Shown here: positions 17,965-26,467 of the stretch, in pieces
Position numbering within the stretch: the stretch's first letter is position 1
Layout of the letters: every line of letters begins with the position of its first letter
NCBI GenBank assembly: GCA_017467885.1
Contig: JAFUKC010000014.1
Span: forward strand, 29,943 to 93,942
DNA length: 64,000 nt
Origin: Bacteroidaceae bacterium
Lineage (GTDB): Bacteria > Bacteroidota > Bacteroidia > Bacteroidales > Bacteroidaceae
Direction of reading: 5' to 3'
The notes under the pieces: generated by a model
Databases searched by the model: none
The model's input: only the letters and a program-made list of their open reading frames with translations
What the model was told of the DNA's origin: nothing
Program-made: the position numbers and the translations under genes

Positions 17965-18396
17965 TTATTCGTTTATGGCAAGACGTATAATGCGGCTTCC
18001 ATGCTCCGTCTCTTCGATGAATACCTTTATGGTCTCTTCGGGCAGCAACTCCTCAATCAACTCGGGCCATTCGATAAAACAGTATGCATTGCTATAGAGA
18101 TACTCCTCGTATCCCATGTTATATACCTCGTCAATATTTTTTATACGGTAGAAATCGAAGTGATATATAGTGTCGGCATTGGCAGCTTCGTATTCGTTCA
18201 CAATTGCAAATGTTGGCGAGTTTATGCAATCTTCCACTCCCATCTGTTCACAAATGTTTTTAATGAAGGTGGTTTTTCCGGCACCCATCTTTCCGTAAAA
18301 AGCGAAGATGCGGTTGTCGTTCATGATGTCGAGGAAACGATGTGCAGCTTCGGGGTACTCGTTTATTGTAGCGGCCTCAATTATTATCTCTTTCAT
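17965..18396 (-). CDS. tsaE: TsaE, ATPase of tRNA threonylcarbamoyladenosine synthesis
   Basis: The 143-residue protein has the Walker A motif GKMGAGKTT (about residues 35-43) and the family patterns SPTFAIVNEY, YHFDFYR and CFIEWPE. TsaE works with TsaB and TsaD to add threonylcarbamoyl to A37 of ANN-reading tRNAs in the cytosol. It begins 7 nt after porX ends; tsaE beside porX is, as far as I recall, a recurrent arrangement in Bacteroidetes. Confidence 0.95.
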   Translation of the reverse strand: MKEIIIEAATINEYPEAAHRFLDIMNDNRIFAFYGKMGAGKTTFIKNICEQMGVEDCINSPTFAIVNEYEAANADTIYHFDFYRIKNIDEVYNMGYEEYLYSNAYCFIEWPELIEELLPEETIKVFIEETEHGSRIIRLAINE

Positions 18397-18403
18397 TGTC
18401 TGG

Positions 18404-19954
18404 TCATTTTTTCTTCGGACGCATGGTTATTATTGGTACAAGCATCTCTTCGAGTGAGATACCGCCATGCTGGAATGTCTCTTTATAATACGATACGTAG
18501 TAATTATAGTTGTTGGGGTAGGCAAAGAAACTGTCACCTGTGGCAAATATGTATCCGGTACTTAAGTTTGGTGCCGGCAGGAATGCTTTTGCCGGCTCTT
18601 TCACTTCGAATACCTCTTTGGGGTTGTAGTTCAATGCTTTGCCCAACTTATATCGCAGGTTGGTATTGGTGTTCTTGTCGCCTATAACCTTTGTGGGGGT
18701 ACTCACGCGCACGCTGCCATGGTCGGTGGTGATGATTACGGTGTATTCGCTGTCGGCAAGATATTCGAACAGGCGCGTCACAGCCGAGTGGCGAATCCAC
18801 GATAGTGTGATAGAGCGATAGGCTGCTTCGTTGGCTGCAAGTTCGCGTACCATCATAGATTCGGTGCGTGCGTGCGACAGCATATCTATGAAGTTCATCA
18901 CCAGAACGTTAAGGTCGTTCCCCGCAAGGTTGCGTATGTTGTCGATGTACTTGTACGATGCCGGTGTATTCATTACCTTGTTGTACGAGAAACGGTCTTT
19001 TCTTCTGTAGCGTGCTATCTGTGTACCTATAAGTTCTTCTTCGTTAAGGTTTTTCCCCTCTTCCTCCTCTTCGTCGACCCAAAGATGCGGGAACATGCTT
19101 TTTATCTGCGAAGGCAGCAGGCCTGCAAATATAGCATTGCGAGCATACTGTGTTACAGTGGGCAGTATGCTTGTGTACATCTCTTCTTCTATGGTAAACA
19201 TGCTGCCTATCTCATTTGCAAGCACACGCCATTGGTCGAATCGCAGGTTGTCTATCACAATAAGAAATACCTTCTCGCCCTTGTCTATCAAAGGGAAAAT
19301 CCGTTCTCTGAAGATATCATGGCTCATCATGGGACGTTTGCTGCGGTCGGCTGCCAACCAATCGATATAGTTTTTCTTTACAAACCTCGAGAACATGTTG
19401 TCGGCATCTTCCTTTTGTGCCTGTAACAGACTGTGCATCTCTTTGTCGGCATTCTCAAGTTCAAATTCCCAATAGACAAGTTTTTTATATACATCGTACC
19501 AATCGTCTATCGTAAGCGAGTCGGATATCTGCATTCCCAGCTTGCCGAAGTTTTGCTGGTAGGCACTGTTGGTTTTCTCGGCAACAATCTCCTTCTTGTG
19601 TATGTTTTTCTTAAGGGCAAGCAATATCTGATTGGGGTTCACAGGCTTTATAAGATAATCGGCTATTTTGGAACCTATAGCCTGTTCCATAATATCCTCT
19701 TCTTCACTCTTGGTAACCATAACCACCGGTGTGGCAGGCAGTATCTCTTTTATCTGCTTTAGTGTCTCCAGCCCGTTCAGTCCCGGCATATTTTCGTCGA
19801 GCAGTACAAGGTCGAAGGAGACCTCGCGACAGGCTTCAATGGCGTCCAAGCCGTTTGTTACGGTGGTTACCTCGTAACCTTTTGTTTGCAAGAATATAAT
19901 ATGGCCGTTCAGCAATTCAATTTCATCATCGGCCCAAAGTAGTCGGTATGCCAT
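18404..19954 (-). CDS. porX: PorX, response regulator with PglZ/alkaline phosphatase-type domain
   Basis: The start at 19954 gives MAYRLLWADDE and a 516-residue protein, the usual length. Residues 1-120 form a receiver domain (acidic pair D9/D10, phospho-acceptor D53 in LVLLDENMPG, conserved Lys in LIKP). The rest is an alkaline-phosphatase-superfamily PglZ-type domain with LIVIDNLRFDQW and ITTDHGSV motifs expected to bind zinc. In Porphyromonas and Flavobacterium, PorX acts with the sensor PorY and sigma factor SigP to switch on type IX secretion; phosphatase activity on nucleotide-type substrates has been reported. It lies 4 nt after porW and 7 nt before tsaE. PorY is not in the window. Confidence 0.93.
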   Translation of the reverse strand: MAYRLLWADDEIELLNGHIIFLQTKGYEVTTVTNGLDAIEACREVSFDLVLLDENMPGLNGLETLKQIKEILPATPVVMVTKSEEEDIMEQAIGSKIADYLIKPVNPNQILLALKKNIHKKEIVAEKTNSAYQQNFGKLGMQISDSLTIDDWYDVYKKLVYWEFELENADKEMHSLLQAQKEDADNMFSRFVKKNYIDWLAADRSKRPMMSHDIFRERIFPLIDKGEKVFLIVIDNLRFDQWRVLANEIGSMFTIEEEMYTSILPTVTQYARNAIFAGLLPSQIKSMFPHLWVDEEEEEGKNLNEEELIGTQIARYRRKDRFSYNKVMNTPASYKYIDNIRNLAGNDLNVLVMNFIDMLSHARTESMMVRELAANEAAYRSITLSWIRHSAVTRLFEYLADSEYTVIITTDHGSVRVSTPTKVIGDKNTNTNLRYKLGKALNYNPKEVFEVKEPAKAFLPAPNLSTGYIFATGDSFFAYPNNYNYYVSYYKETFQHGGISLEEMLVPIITMRPKKK

Positions 19955-19958
19955 AATA

Positions 19959-22826
19959 TCACTCTTTATCGGTTGAACGTTTTCTGTTGTTGCTCGGCGG
20001 CTCGTTCTCTTCAAACATGGGCTCATCGAGGCTGTATCCGTCAATATCGGGCTCAGGAATACTCAACAGCTCATTCATGTAGAATTCGTTGTAGTCGTCG
20101 AGGCTGTAGTACTTCAATAACAATTCGAGGTTCGATTTTGATATCACAAAAGCCTTTATTCCCTCAAGCAATTTAGCCATTTCGCCGTTCGAGTATAGCT
20201 GTTTACGGTAGACGAAGGCTTCGTCGTAGTTAAGGAACTCTTTTACCTCGAACAGAGTAATAGTTTCCTGTCTGTTGAATTCTAATGTAAAATTGCGTAC
20301 CATGTAACGAGTGAAGTTGTATCGTGCCATTTCGAATTGCAGTCGTTTCTCATCGAGCGAATCGGTGGGATAGGCCAACACAAAATAGTACGGCTCGTAT
20401 CGTTCGGTGCTGAATGGCGGTATACTGTCTGCCTCGCTTTTTATTGTACCGTCTATTTTTCTGTCCCAAATAGAAAGTGATATTCCGCTGTGCAGCAGGC
20501 GTCCCTCTTTTATGCCTGTTGAGATTTCCTGTGCTATTTCCACAACCTCTTCTTCGGGGAAACTGCTTACAAGCTTCTCGATGCTTCCCAACGCCTCCTG
20601 TTGCTTCCCACTGTACAATTTAGAGAGGGCATCGATGAACATGAATCGGCTGCGATGTGCTCCGTCGGGGTATTTACGGGATGTATATTCGTTGTTGGTT
20701 ATCACTGTTTCGTAATCGCCCTCAATATATCGATGGTAGCTGTGTGCATATATAGAATCCTCTTTATGAAGTATTGTGGCCTTGCTGTCGAAGAAGTCGG
20801 GCTCTTGTATCCTTTTCGATATGCTGCTGTCGGGGTAGTTGGTAATCAGCATCGATTTGTATAGCTCGGCTTTCTCTTCTTCCTCCCAACGCGAGCAACA
20901 CAGGAACTGATGATAATAAGCTTCGGCCATACGTTGATGCTCGGGGTATTCGTTTACGAAGCGGTCCCAATAGGCGAGTGCCAAATGCTTGTCGCCCAAT
21001 TTCTCCTCGAATATACGTGCAGCCTCGAACAACGCGTTGCCAAGAGCTTCGTGCATTGCGGCCTTTTGCTCGTCGGTTTGTGGAATCTGTTGTATGTAGT
21101 ATTCGCGTGTCGTGGGGTCGGACGACAATGTGTCTGCCGGCAAACTCTCCTCAAAGGCTGCCGTATCGCTTGCCAATGAATCCACGGCTATGCTGTCGCT
21201 GAACTCGGTTATGCTGTCACCGGCAATGCTGTCCTGCTGTTGTTGTATCGCAAGTGATATGTTCTCTTTGCTCAACCGCCAATAGTCCTTCAGCGCTCTC
21301 TCGCCCCATGTGGTGGTAAAACTCCTTATTCCACTCGACAGCAGTTGTGGATTGTAGAAATACCACAATTGTCCCTCGCTTTGGTCGGCAGTACTCATGT
21401 CGGCAGCAGTCCCGGCTGTCGCAAGGTCGCTGCCCGCTCCTGCTGCTGCACTTTTCTCGGCCTTCTCTTCGCTTTTCTCGCGCAACTCCTCTTCAAACTC
21501 GGCCTGTTCAATCTTTGCATCTATAAGCGGTTTCAACTGTTCCTCGTCGAGTGTGGCCCAAAGCAACAGTTCGGTATTCTTCTCGATTATGTCGGTGTGT
21601 GTCGACAACTCCGGCAGTACTTCGGAACGAAGTTTGTAGGTGTCATAATTCTCTTCCTCTTCGTTCAAGGCATGCAATGCATTCTGAAGGTTAGGAGCCG
21701 CCTTAGAGAAGCGTTGCTGTTCCCAATAAATTTTTGCAAGTGACAGGTGCATCATCGCCGTTCCGTATCCGCTGTTCTCGCCCTCGACCAATCCGGTTTC
21801 ATAGGCCCGCACAGCTTTTGTGGTATCTTTTGAACTAAGGTGCAGGTTGCCTATGGCATAGTATAGTTGTGAGATGTAGCTTTTGTTTTTTGGCGATTTA
21901 AGCATTTTCTCCAACGAGCGTATAATCTTTTTCTTGTCTTGGTTTGTTATGGTTTCGGTTTGTCTTATACGGGCATTGAATTCGAGCTCGTAGGGTGGGC
22001 TTTGCGATATTGTCTTCGAGAAATATTTGAATGCCTTTGCCGAGTCGCCCGTTTCGCGATACAGCTGCCCTATAAGATAGTATTCGCGTGCACGTTCGTT
22101 TGCAGTGGTGTTTTTGCGCTTTACAGCCTTCTCAATGTGTGGAATAGCCTCGGCATACCGTTTCTGCTTTAGCAGAAGATTGGCCTGTGTTCGTGCGAAC
22201 TCGCGTTCCAGCGTTGCAGGTACGTTATCGCGTTTTATACGCGAGATAAGGTCTTCGGCTTCGTACAGCCAATCCATCTCGGCATAGCATTGTGCAAGCC
22301 GTATGCGTGCCTCGGCAAGAACTTTCGGGTCGTTCTCGTATAATCGTGTGATGTATATGTATGTACTTGCCGCTTCGGTGAACTCGCCTTTTTCGAAATA
22401 GGCGTTTGCCATCATCATCCATGCTCTCCATAAAAACGGGTTGAACTCCTTTTGCGCATAGAAGCGTTTCTGCTTCTCGCTCAATTTTGCACCGGCTTTT
22501 TTGCGTGGCTTACGCTTAATAGAGTGCTGCTTGATGGCCTTTTGCGATTTTTCGATTGCTTTGTTGTAGTCGCCTGCACCAATCTTTTGTGTGCTCTTGT
22601 CGCTCACAATCATAAGTGGCAGCAGTTGCAGATAATTGTCCTTGTGCCCCGCCTTTTGTGCTTTTTGTGCCTTCTTGAAGGCTACATCTCCATTGTAGTA
22701 GGTGTTGTATCGTGCAAAGAACGAGTGATACATTCGTGTCTGTGCAGTATTCTTCTTTCGGCTTGCACAACTGCACACGCCGATTACCGATAGTACCAAC
22801 AGAATATTTACGATGTATTTTCTCAC
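19959..22826 (-). CDS. porW: PorW/SprE-type TPR lipoprotein of type IX secretion
   Basis: This 955-residue lipoprotein (Cys20 in VCSC) contains many tetratricopeptide-type repeats: an N-terminal set near residues 130-420 (FLWRAWMMMANAYFEKGEF and following) and a later set near 590-760 (HEALGNALFEAARIF). Between them, about residues 450-590, is a low-complexity Glu/Ala/Ser/Asp linker. Length, start region (RMYHSFFARYNTYYNGDVAF) and position beside porX fit PorW/SprE, an outer-membrane-associated lipoprotein that links the secretion motor to its translocon. The gene ends 4 nt before porX, so the two are co-transcribed. Confidence 0.88.
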   Translation of the reverse strand: MRKYIVNILLVLSVIGVCSCASRKKNTAQTRMYHSFFARYNTYYNGDVAFKKAQKAQKAGHKDNYLQLLPLMIVSDKSTQKIGAGDYNKAIEKSQKAIKQHSIKRKPRKKAGAKLSEKQKRFYAQKEFNPFLWRAWMMMANAYFEKGEFTEAASTYIYITRLYENDPKVLAEARIRLAQCYAEMDWLYEAEDLISRIKRDNVPATLEREFARTQANLLLKQKRYAEAIPHIEKAVKRKNTTANERAREYYLIGQLYRETGDSAKAFKYFSKTISQSPPYELEFNARIRQTETITNQDKKKIIRSLEKMLKSPKNKSYISQLYYAIGNLHLSSKDTTKAVRAYETGLVEGENSGYGTAMMHLSLAKIYWEQQRFSKAAPNLQNALHALNEEEENYDTYKLRSEVLPELSTHTDIIEKNTELLLWATLDEEQLKPLIDAKIEQAEFEEELREKSEEKAEKSAAAGAGSDLATAGTAADMSTADQSEGQLWYFYNPQLLSSGIRSFTTTWGERALKDYWRLSKENISLAIQQQQDSIAGDSITEFSDSIAVDSLASDTAAFEESLPADTLSSDPTTREYYIQQIPQTDEQKAAMHEALGNALFEAARIFEEKLGDKHLALAYWDRFVNEYPEHQRMAEAYYHQFLCCSRWEEEEKAELYKSMLITNYPDSSISKRIQEPDFFDSKATILHKEDSIYAHSYHRYIEGDYETVITNNEYTSRKYPDGAHRSRFMFIDALSKLYSGKQQEALGSIEKLVSSFPEEEVVEIAQEISTGIKEGRLLHSGISLSIWDRKIDGTIKSEADSIPPFSTERYEPYYFVLAYPTDSLDEKRLQFEMARYNFTRYMVRNFTLEFNRQETITLFEVKEFLNYDEAFVYRKQLYSNGEMAKLLEGIKAFVISKSNLELLLKYYSLDDYNEFYMNELLSIPEPDIDGYSLDEPMFEENEPPSNNRKRSTDKE

Positions 22827-22866
22827 AGTATCACTTTATCAATATAATAACTACCGAAAGCTGTTT

Positions 22867-23700
22867 TTATTGTGGATGGCAACTTGCTTTTACACATCTT
22901 CTGTAAACAGCCTTGCCTATAATGCTAAGGGAATAAAATGCAATGGAACATATTATTATGGTTGCTCCCGATGGAATATCCCACCAATAGGATAGCAGTA
23001 ATCCGGCCACGTTTGTTGTGTATCCGATAACAATGGATGCGAAAATAATCTTCTTATAGCTGTTTGTGAAAAGCATTGCAGTCATTTGCGGCACTGTAAG
23101 CAGTGATATAACCATCACCACTCCCACCAACCGCAGTGTTGCCACAATGGCGAGCGCAACAAAAACAATCATTGTCCCTTCGATGAAGGCCGTAGGTATG
23201 TTTCTCGATGCGGCGTGGTCGCGGTCGAAGGATGTTGCAAGTATTGCTCCGAAGAATACCGATGTAAACAATGACAGTGTCAATGCAATTGCAGCAAGCA
23301 ATATTATATCGCCGGTGGTGATGGTGAGAATATTCCCGAACAGATATGTCGACAGCTCGCCCGAGTAACCGGGTGTGAGGAAACTGAACATAATACCAAG
23401 TGCCATGCCCAAAATCCAGAATACAGCTATGGCCGAATCTTCGCGAATCTCTTTGCCGCGTGACAGAGCCTGAACGCCTAAAGCAGATGCTGCGGCAAAG
23501 AGAAATGCCATAAACGAGGGGCTGATATTAAGGAACATACCCAAGCCGACCCCGCCGAACGACGCGTGTGATATTCCGCCGCTGATAAATACCAACCGCC
23601 TTGAAACCACGTATGTGCCCACAATGCCGCAGACGATGCATGCAAACAGGCTGCCAATAAGTGCGTTCTTGAAAAAACTGTAAACAAAAATCTCCATCAT
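22867..23700 (-). CDS. ZnuB-type metal ABC transporter permease
   Basis: The 277-residue protein has about eight hydrophobic segments and the family signature FISGGISHASFGGVGLG (about residues 36-52), typical of permeases for zinc, manganese or iron. I chose the ATG at 23700; the frame also opens with a TTG at 23706 next to the stop of the upstream gene. The ATPase and binding protein are not adjacent, so they must be encoded elsewhere or upstream functions are taken by other genes. It directly follows a Cys/His-rich membrane protein gene and precedes porW by 40 nt with no terminator, which suggests one transcript. Confidence 0.9.
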   Translation of the reverse strand: MMEIFVYSFFKNALIGSLFACIVCGIVGTYVVSRRLVFISGGISHASFGGVGLGMFLNISPSFMAFLFAAASALGVQALSRGKEIREDSAIAVFWILGMALGIMFSFLTPGYSGELSTYLFGNILTITTGDIILLAAIALTLSLFTSVFFGAILATSFDRDHAASRNIPTAFIEGTMIVFVALAIVATLRLVGVVMVISLLTVPQMTAMLFTNSYKKIIFASIVIGYTTNVAGLLLSYWWDIPSGATIIICSIAFYSLSIIGKAVYRRCVKASCHPQ

Positions 23701-23706
23701 CCGCAA

Positions 23707-24087
23707 TTATTGCAACATTAGCAATATTTCATCCTTAATTTGCTCGGGTAACTCTATACCACGTTTCTGCAAGCAATTTGCCCATGTTTCAACCTCGTGC
23801 TGCTGCATGGTGTAGAGCACATTGCGGAACTCTTCAATCTCTTCATCGGTGTAGCTCTCTTTTGCACGCTCTTTGAAACGGTCCAGCTCTTCGTCGTCGA
23901 AATACAGGTTTACTGTTTCGTAACCATGACTGCATACCGCGTGTCGTCCGCAACATACACCGTCCTCAGCACCATGATGGTGTTCCTCCTCGGTTGCCGA
24001 TGCACTGCCGGCATACTTCTTCAGCACAATATAGCCTGCGATGAGTATTGCGCCGCATACAATAAGTATAATTGTAAACGTATTCAT
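23707..24087 (-). CDS. small Cys/His-rich membrane-anchored protein beside the metal permease
   Basis: I do not recognise a named family. The 126-residue protein starts with one membrane helix (MNTFTIILIVCGAILIAGYI) followed by a short stretch rich in possible metal ligands at about residues 36-55: EEEHHHGAEDGVCCGRHAVC then SHG. The remaining about 70 residues are acidic and helical (FDDEELDRFKERAKE, EIEEFRNVLYTMQQHEVETW). Its stop lies 6 nt before the permease start. Metal binding near the membrane, feeding or sensing for the permease, is an inference from composition and gene order. Confidence 0.85.
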   Translation of the reverse strand: MNTFTIILIVCGAILIAGYIVLKKYAGSASATEEEHHHGAEDGVCCGRHAVCSHGYETVNLYFDDEELDRFKERAKESYTDEEIEEFRNVLYTMQQHEVETWANCLQKRGIELPEQIKDEILLMLQ

Positions 24088-24113
24088 TTTTTTGAATGAT
24101 GTTCTTTAGGTTG

Positions 24114-24121
24114 CGAAGTTA
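24114..24121 (-). promoter_or_regulatory. possible -7 element of the metal permease-porW-porX-tsaE cluster
   Basis: TAACTTCG on the - strand lies 27 nt ahead of the ATG at 24087. The -33 element is not clear, so support is modest. Confidence 0.45.
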
Positions 24122-24165
24122 TAAAATAAACACCAAATAAAAAATGAAAATCGAACTTAGTGTTG

Positions 24166-24173
24166 TATATTTG
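24166..24173 (+). promoter_or_regulatory. -7 element for the ABC-type ATPase gene
   Basis: TATATTTG lies 77 nt ahead of the ATPase start. The surrounding GTTGTATATTTGTGCAG is nearly the same as the sequence around the FKBP promoter at 25785, including the following ATGAAAC. Confidence 0.55.
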
Positions 24174-24249
24174 TGCAGGATGAAACGGTCTTAAACTCTC
24201 TGTTGTTTCGCTGTAGTCCGGTACGTCAGAATATAAAACACCTAATTGT

Positions 24250-25146
24250 ATGATATTTTTAGATAATTTTCGATTCCCGACATTCGAGAAGGAGGACAAT
24301 TTCTTGGCCGATTATTTCAAGAACCATCCATACAGCATGAATACTGTATATCCGTTTAAGGTGTTGTCTGTGCGTGGGTTATACTCATTGGATTTTGAGG
24401 AGATAACAGTGCTTTATGGTGGCAATGGCTCGGGAAAATCTACAGCTTTGAATGCAATAGCCAATAAATTGGGTTTGACAAGAAACTCTGCCTATAATAA
24501 GGGTGATTTTCATAATGAATATCTTGAATTTTGCAGTTATCTGCAAGGTGAATGGGATGATGATATATTGGAGTTGAAAGATGTTGCGATGCTGATAACC
24601 AGCGACGACATTTTTAAATATATGCTCGATACACGTCAAAAGAACGGACACGTCAGGGCACATCGCGACAGAGTGGTAAACGAATGGTTTGCCGCCCGCA
24701 ATTCCCGTATCATGCATATCGACTTTGAAACGGGCGATGGCGTCGACGAACTTGTGAAATCGCAAACGGCAAGGCGACAGACTCGTTCGCAATATCTTAA
24801 AGAGAACTTGGGCGAGGTTGCCCCATCATTCTCAAATGGAGAAACAGGTTTTATGAGATTCATCAAAAGCATTCTGCCCGATAAACTTTATCTTCTTGAT
24901 GAACCTGAAAACAGCCTCTCGTGTGAGTTGCAGATGAAATTGGCGCAGTACATCGAGGAGTCGGCCCGTTATTATGGTTGCCAATTTATTATTGCAACAC
25001 ATTCTCCTTTTTTGTTGGCTATGGAAAGGGCTAAAATTTACAACTTGGACGGAGAACCGGCTGCCATCTCGAAGTTTTGGGAGTTGCCGAATATGAAATT
25101 GTATCATGAACTGTTCAGTAGATATGACATTTATTTTAAGAAGTGA
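24250..25146 (+). CDS. stand-alone ABC-type (AAA/RecF-like) ATPase
   Basis: The 298-residue protein has Walker A GGNGSGKST (residues 57-65), an ABC-signature-like SFSNGETG (about 195-202), Walker B YLLDEPEN (about 213-220) and an H-loop ATHSPFLL (about 255-262). There are no membrane segments, so it is a soluble ATP-binding protein of the AAA_15/AAA_21 type rather than a transporter subunit. Such proteins include phage-defence ATPases and poorly known housekeeping ones; no nuclease, toxin or transposon gene lies next to it, so no defence role can be claimed. An ATG 42 nt after its stop begins an unrelated small lipoprotein gene. Confidence 0.85.
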   Translation: MIFLDNFRFPTFEKEDNFLADYFKNHPYSMNTVYPFKVLSVRGLYSLDFEEITVLYGGNGSGKSTALNAIANKLGLTRNSAYNKGDFHNEYLEFCSYLQGEWDDDILELKDVAMLITSDDIFKYMLDTRQKNGHVRAHRDRVVNEWFAARNSRIMHIDFETGDGVDELVKSQTARRQTRSQYLKENLGEVAPSFSNGETGFMRFIKSILPDKLYLLDEPENSLSCELQMKLAQYIEESARYYGCQFIIATHSPFLLAMERAKIYNLDGEPAAISKFWELPNMKLYHELFSRYDIYFKK

Positions 25147-25153
25147 TGTAATT

Positions 25154-25170
25154 AGAAGCTGTTTAAATTT
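25154..25170 (+). repeat. isolated end sequence of the 191-bp repeat family
   Basis: The 17-mer AGAAGCTGTTTAAATTT is identical to the left end of the element at 63819 and close to the left end of the element at 44515. It stands alone in the 41-nt gap between two genes. Confidence 0.6.
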
Positions 25171-25187
25171 CTTAAAGTTATATAATT

Positions 25188-25619
25188 ATGATTCGTTTGT
25201 TGTTGTATTCATCACTGTTGTTGCTTTGCTTGGCGTGCAACCATAGGCTCACCTTGCGCGAGGCTTTTGACAAGGTTGCAAGCATGGAACGTTTCGAGGT
25301 GATGAGCAGTGCCGATTGTCACTACAGATTTCCCGGTCGTATAGGCGAGGGAACAATGTGTGTTCATCCAAACTCTTCGCTTCGCGAGGATATCTTCGAT
25401 GTGCTCTCCGCTTTGCCCGACGAATGGTTGGTGTGTGAACTGAAGCAGGGTCCAAGAACTGTCATACGCTATTATATCGAGCCGGGAGCGCCTTATGATA
25501 ATGTCTTGTGTGTGCTTGTGGGGGAGGGCAGTGCCGATACTCTTGTGGGAATATTCTCAAAAGAGAATATCGATGAGGTTAAAAGAAACCTTGCCGAAGT
25601 AAAGAAACTGCGTGAGTGA
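25188..25619 (+). CDS. small lipoprotein of unknown function
   Basis: The 143-residue protein has a short lipoprotein signal with Cys17 (LLCLAC). The mature part is compact and mixed alpha/beta, with a central WLVCELKQGPRTVIRYYIE stretch and a charged C-terminal helix. The reading FEVMSSADCHYRFPGRIGEG is not a motif I can assign. It may share a transcript with the ATPase upstream; a hairpin with a T8 run follows it. Confidence 0.75.
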   Translation: MIRLLLYSSLLLLCLACNHRLTLREAFDKVASMERFEVMSSADCHYRFPGRIGEGTMCVHPNSSLREDIFDVLSALPDEWLVCELKQGPRTVIRYYIEPGAPYDNVLCVLVGEGSADTLVGIFSKENIDEVKRNLAEVKKLRE

Positions 25620-25653
25620 AAAAACAAATGCAGTTTTCTAATAAATATTTTAG

Positions 25654-25699
25654 ATTTGTCATCTCTCTTTAAATGACAAATTGTAAGGATTTTTTTTTG
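25654..25699 (+). terminator. rho-independent terminator
   Basis: A 9-bp A/T-rich stem (25654-25662 with 25673-25681) is followed eight bases later by a run of nine T. It lies 34 nt after the small lipoprotein gene. Confidence 0.6.
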
Positions 25700-25760
25700 C
25701 CTGTTAGTGTGTTTATTTGATTAAAAAGAAATGGTGCAGGAGTGAAATTTTATGCAAAAA

Positions 25761-25792
25761 TTGCGTGATATAAAGATTCTGTTGTATATTTG
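25761..25792 (+). promoter_or_regulatory. promoter of the FKBP gene pair
   Basis: TTG (25761-25763) and TATATTTG (25785-25792) are separated by 21 nt, near the Bacteroidetes consensus. The remaining bases of this 260-nt gap hold only the terminator above and an A/T-rich spacer. Confidence 0.6.
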
Positions 25793-25881
25793 CGCAGAAT
25801 GAAACAAATAAAATACCATTCTGTTTTTTTGACAAAATGACAGAATGTGTAGATGTGAAACCTATAAATTTAAAAAGATTA

Positions 25882-26466
25882 ATGGATAAATTCAGTTACG
25901 GATTGGGTATGGGTATCGGCCAGAACTTATTGTCGATGGGTGTTAATTCTATTGCGTTCGATGATTTTGTTGCGGGAATTAAGGCTGTTCTTGCCGGCGA
26001 TAAAACAGAGATGACACATGCCGAGGCGCAGAAGGTGGTGAGTGAGCATTTTCAGAAACTTGCCGAGGAGGCTTATGCCAAGGTGAAAAAGGCCGGCGAG
26101 GCGTTCCTCGAAGAGAACAAGAAACGCGAAGGTGTGGTAACTCTCTCTTCGGGTTTGCAGTATCAGGTTCTTAAAGAGGGGAGCGGCAAGCAGCCTAAAG
26201 CCACCGACCGCGTTCAGTGCCACTACGAAGGAACCCTTATAGACGGAACAATATTCGATAGCTCGATTAAGCGTGGCGAGCCTGCCGTATTCGGTGTGTC
26301 ACAGGTTATTGCCGGTTGGGTAGAGGCTTTGCAGCTTATGAACGAGGGTGCCAAATGGCGTCTGTTTATTCCGCAGAATATGGCCTACGGTGCGCATGGT
26401 GCAGGCGAGAACATCCCTCCCTACAGTGCTTTGATTTTCGATGTAGAGCTTATAAAGGTACTCTAA
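25882..26466 (+). CDS. FKBP-type peptidyl-prolyl cis-trans isomerase, cytosolic
   Basis: I use the ATG at 25882, giving MDKFSYGLGMGIGQ, a common start of Bacteroidales FKBPs; the longer frame to 25837 adds 15 unconserved residues. The 194-residue protein has an N-terminal helical dimerisation region (about 1-85) and a C-terminal FKBP domain (about 95-194) with GSGKQPKATDRVQCHYEGTL, GTIFDSS, VIAGWVEALQ and IPPYSALIFDVELI. It speeds proline isomerisation during folding. No signal peptide, so cytosolic. A second FKBP gene follows after 1 nt. Confidence 0.95.
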   Translation: MDKFSYGLGMGIGQNLLSMGVNSIAFDDFVAGIKAVLAGDKTEMTHAEAQKVVSEHFQKLAEEAYAKVKKAGEAFLEENKKREGVVTLSSGLQYQVLKEGSGKQPKATDRVQCHYEGTLIDGTIFDSSIKRGEPAVFGVSQVIAGWVEALQLMNEGAKWRLFIPQNMAYGAHGAGENIPPYSALIFDVELIKVL

Positions 26467-26467
26467 A

